Shown one piece after another: positions 13,714 through 16,168 of a stretch of 16,168 bases of DNA. The number at the start of each line of letters is the position of its first letter. Position 1 is the first letter of the stretch. Under the pieces are notes generated by a model, which did no database searches, was not told where the DNA came from, and saw only the letters and a list, made by a program, of their open reading frames with translations. Made by a program: the position numbers and the translations under genes. Source of the DNA: CAYSCW01 sp964449165 (lineage in GTDB: Bacteria; Acidobacteriota; Aminicenantia; Aminicenantales; Aminicenantaceae); contig CAYVAT010000057.1 of assembly GCA_964449165.1 (NCBI GenBank), positions 1-16,168 of the forward strand, in the 5' to 3' direction.

Positions 13714-16080
13714 ATGAAAAAAGCCTTATCCCCATTTTTTCTGGGTATCTTTCTTGTGGCCTTCTTTTCAGCTTGCGCCCCTGAGAAGGAACATTTCATT
13801 TCAACCGGCGGGCCGGAAGTCATTTCATTCAAGGTCCTGCCCTTTGAGCTGGGGAAGGTCAAGCTGCTGGACGGACCTTTTAAGCATGCCACAGAATTGA
13901 ACAAGCAGGTTCTGCTGGACAAGTATGAGCCCGACCGGTTTCTGGCCAAATTCCGGTTACGAGCCGGACTTAAGCCCAAGGCAGAGCACTACCACGGCTG
14001 GGAAGACGACACACTCGCCGGCCACAGCCTCGGTCATTACCTGAGCGCCTGCTCCCTGATGTACAGGACGACCGGAGACGAGAGATTCCTGGAGCGTGTC
14101 AATTATATCGTCGGCGAGCTGGCCGAATGCCAGGAAGCAGACGGTGACGGGTACATCGGGGCATTTCCGGACGGAAAGCGCATCTTAGAGGAGGAAATCG
14201 CCAAAGGAGATATCCGTTCCCGGGGATTCAACCTTAACGGCATCTGGGCGCCGTTTTACACCCAGCACAAAGTCACAAAAGGCCTGCTCGATGCTTATCA
14301 GCTCTGCGGAAACCAGAAAGCCCTCACAATCGCCCGGAAATTTGCCGATTGGCTCGACACAGTCATCTCTCCCTTGAACGAAGAGCAGGTCCAGACTATG
14401 CTGCACTGTGAGCACGGCGGCATCAACGAGGTTCTGGCAGAGCTCTACGGCATCACCGGCGATCAGAAATACCTGAGGATGTCCCGCGTGTTTCACCACA
14501 GAGCCATTCTCGACCCTCTATCAAGAGGTGAAGATATTCTGCCTGGCAAGCATGCCAACACGCAGATCCCGAAACTGATAGGCCTCGCCCGAAGGTATGA
14601 ACTCACAGGAGAGGAGAGCGAAAAGCATACAGCGGAATTTTTCTGGGACAGGGTCGTCAATCACCATTCTTACGTAACCGGCGGGCACGGAAACCACGAG
14701 TACTTTGGGCAGCCCGACAAGCTCAGGGACAGGCTGAGCGAGGAAACGACCGAGACGTGTAACGTTTACAACATGCTCAAACTGACGCGGCACCTGTTCA
14801 CCTGGAGCGGGTCGGCCGAAGCGGCTGACTTCTACGAAAGGGCCCTGTTCAACCATATCCTTTCCTCCCAGCATCCAGGTGACGGCCGTGTCATCTATAA
14901 CCTGTCGCTGGAAATGGGAGGAACAAAGTTTTACCAGAATCCCTACTGGTTCACCTGCTGCGTGGGAACCGGGATGGAAAACCATGCCAAATACAGTTGG
15001 AACATCTATTTCCACAACAACAAAGAGCTATTCATTTTCCAGTATATCGCATCAGAGCTGGACTGGGCCGAAAAAGGCGTGAAGATTCGTCAGGAAACCA
15101 GGTATCCGGAAGAGCAGGGCACGACGCTTCATATCTCCTGTAAGCAGCCGGTACGATTCACTCTCCAGGTCCGCTATCCCCACTGGGCTGCCAACGGCAT
15201 GGATATTCTGGTGAACGGGAAAGGCCGGCGAGAAATGGGGGAGCCCGGCCGTTTTGTGGCCATCGACCGCAAATGGAAAGACGGAGACAGCGTCGAGCTT
15301 AAAATACCCTTCTCTCTTCGGCTTGAGCCTATGCCTGATGACCCGAACAGGGTTGCTGTTCTGTACGGCCCCCTTGTCCTGGCCGGTGACCTCGGTCCTG
15401 TCAATGACCCGAACGCCAAGGATCCTCTCTACGTCCCCGTCCTTATGACAGAAGAGCGGGATCCTTCACAATGGCTTAAGCCGGAAGAAGAAGCCAACAC
15501 GTTCTTGATGAAGGATGTCGGACGCCCACGGAACGTCGTCCTCAAACCGTTCTACAGAACGCATGAGCGGAGATATACGGTTTACTGGGACATGCTCTCC
15601 CAAGAAGCCTGGGAAGCTCGCCAGCAGGAATACAAAGCTGATCTGGAGCGTAAAAAGAGAATCGAGAGCATGACCATCGACTTTGTCCAGGCCGGCAAGA
15701 AAGAGCAGGAACTAGCTCATAACTTTCATGGTGAGAGGACCAATGCAGGCATGTTCCGGGAGAGGAGAAACAGGGAATCGCGCGAAGGCTGGTTTTCCTT
15801 CGATATGAAGGTTATTCCAAACGAGCAGAATGTCCTCGTCGTCGAGTACTGGGGCGGATTTCCGGGCAGCAAGACTTTCGACATCCTTGTTGAAGGCCAA
15901 AAGATCGCCACCGAGAACATTTCCAGCAAGAAGGACGGGTATTTCATCCTGGAAAAGTACGCAATACCAGCTGAATTGACCAAAGGCAAGGCCAAAATCA
16001 CGGTGAGATTCCAGGCCCATCCCGGAAACATGGTCGGCCCTGTTTTCGATATCAGGACTATCAGAGTCGATAAAAATTAA
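13714..16080 (+). CDS. GH127 (DUF1680) beta-L-arabinofuranosidase-type lipoprotein
   Basis: A 788-residue exported glycosidase. Residues 1-20 plus C21 (FFSAC) look like a lipoprotein signal, so the protein is probably membrane-anchored. The (alpha/alpha)6 barrel covers about 40-430 with typical motifs: GWEDDTLAGHSLGHYLSA, NGIWAPFYTQHK, and GGHGNHEYFG with E329 as candidate acid/base. It also has E347-T-C349 and C415-C416. In characterised GH127 enzymes a Glu-x-Cys and a Cys-Cys pair hold zinc, and the first of the paired Cys is the nucleophile, so the catalytic set is complete. Beta-sandwich domains follow (about 430-640), then a C-terminal galactose-binding-like domain (about 650-788, DUF6805-like) joined by a charged helix. 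The family removes beta-L-arabinofuranose from arabinosylated glycans or glycoproteins, but relatives have other specificities, so the substrate is tentative. The ribosome site AAAGGTG lies 6 bases before ATG. Confidence 0.9.
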   Translation: MKKALSPFFLGIFLVAFFSACAPEKEHFISTGGPEVISFKVLPFELGKVKLLDGPFKHATELNKQVLLDKYEPDRFLAKFRLRAGLKPKAEHYHGWEDDTLAGHSLGHYLSACSLMYRTTGDERFLERVNYIVGELAECQEADGDGYIGAFPDGKRILEEEIAKGDIRSRGFNLNGIWAPFYTQHKVTKGLLDAYQLCGNQKALTIARKFADWLDTVISPLNEEQVQTMLHCEHGGINEVLAELYGITGDQKYLRMSRVFHHRAILDPLSRGEDILPGKHANTQIPKLIGLARRYELTGEESEKHTAEFFWDRVVNHHSYVTGGHGNHEYFGQPDKLRDRLSEETTETCNVYNMLKLTRHLFTWSGSAEAADFYERALFNHILSSQHPGDGRVIYNLSLEMGGTKFYQNPYWFTCCVGTGMENHAKYSWNIYFHNNKELFIFQYIASELDWAEKGVKIRQETRYPEEQGTTLHISCKQPVRFTLQVRYPHWAANGMDILVNGKGRREMGEPGRFVAIDRKWKDGDSVELKIPFSLRLEPMPDDPNRVAVLYGPLVLAGDLGPVNDPNAKDPLYVPVLMTEERDPSQWLKPEEEANTFLMKDVGRPRNVVLKPFYRTHERRYTVYWDMLSQEAWEARQQEYKADLERKKRIESMTIDFVQAGKKEQELAHNFHGERTNAGMFRERRNRESREGWFSFDMKVIPNEQNVLVVEYWGGFPGSKTFDILVEGQKIATENISSKKDGYFILEKYAIPAELTKGKAKITVRFQAHPGNMVGPVFDIRTIRVDKN

Positions 16081-16082
16081 AA

Positions 16083-16136
16083 GAATGAGATCACACCATC
16101 TGCTTTCCTTCATGAATATTCCCTGTTTTCTCATTC
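16083..16136. repeat. 8-bp inverted repeat after the GH127 gene
   Basis: GAATGAGA (16083-16090) and TCTCATTC (16129-16136) are perfect inverted arms with a 38-base loop, directly after the stop codon and followed by only a short AT-rich stretch. This is a weak terminator candidate at best. Confidence 0.25.
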
Positions 16137-16168
16137 AAAACCCCTTAACATTGACAGAGCTTTTGACT

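Noticed and set aside
16151..16156. TTGACA near the right edge as the -35 of a next gene
   Set aside because: Only 12 bases remain in the window, so no -10 or gene can be seen.

Overview
The window reads as a piece of chromosome from an anaerobic, Gram-negative heterotroph. The best guess, from gene content only, is the Acidobacteriota/Aminicenantes area: many secreted DPP-IV, BNR/Vps10-type and GH127 proteins, an ECF sigma/zf-HC2 operon with HEAT-repeat proteins, and hgcAB. This is inference; no ribosomal marker is present. There is no tRNA, rRNA, CRISPR array, insertion sequence or phage gene that I can see. No gene-free stretch exceeds 300 bases; the longest are 13443-13713 and 12537-12776, and both hold candidate promoters.

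Layout, left to right. (1) 1-2815, plus strand: the 3' end of a serine beta-lactamase-like hydrolase, translationally coupled to a secreted dipeptidyl-peptidase-IV-type S9 peptidase whose GC content is clearly higher than its flanks. (2) 2816-4299, plus strand: an AT-rich promoter region followed by hgcA and hgcB, overlapping by one base. These are the two genes required for microbial methylation of mercury. HgcA carries the cobalt-ligand Cys but has Gly where the usual motif has Lys. (3) 4353-8583, minus strand: a tight four-gene operon transcribed right to left, consisting of an ECF sigma factor, a membrane zf-HC2 anti-sigma factor, and two exported HEAT-repeat proteins built on an exact 32-residue period. 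(4) 8751-9620: a small four-helix membrane protein (minus) divergent from a single-domain cupin (plus). (5) 9762-13442, minus strand: a 924-residue secreted BNR/Asp-box (Vps10/sortilin-like) beta-propeller protein and an unidentified 221-residue secreted beta-rich protein, each with its own candidate promoter. (6) 13714-16080, plus strand: a lipoprotein GH127 (DUF1680) beta-L-arabinofuranosidase-type enzyme, divergent from the 221-residue protein across a region with a 9-bp dyad.

How the genes may work together: hgcAB form one functional unit (corrinoid methyl carrier plus ferredoxin). The sigma/anti-sigma/HEAT genes form a second unit, probably an envelope-responsive regulon with periplasmic scaffold proteins. 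The peptidase, BNR protein and GH127 enzyme fit a scavenging lifestyle on proteins and plant or microbial glycans. Nothing in the sequence directly ties hgcAB to the neighbouring operon.
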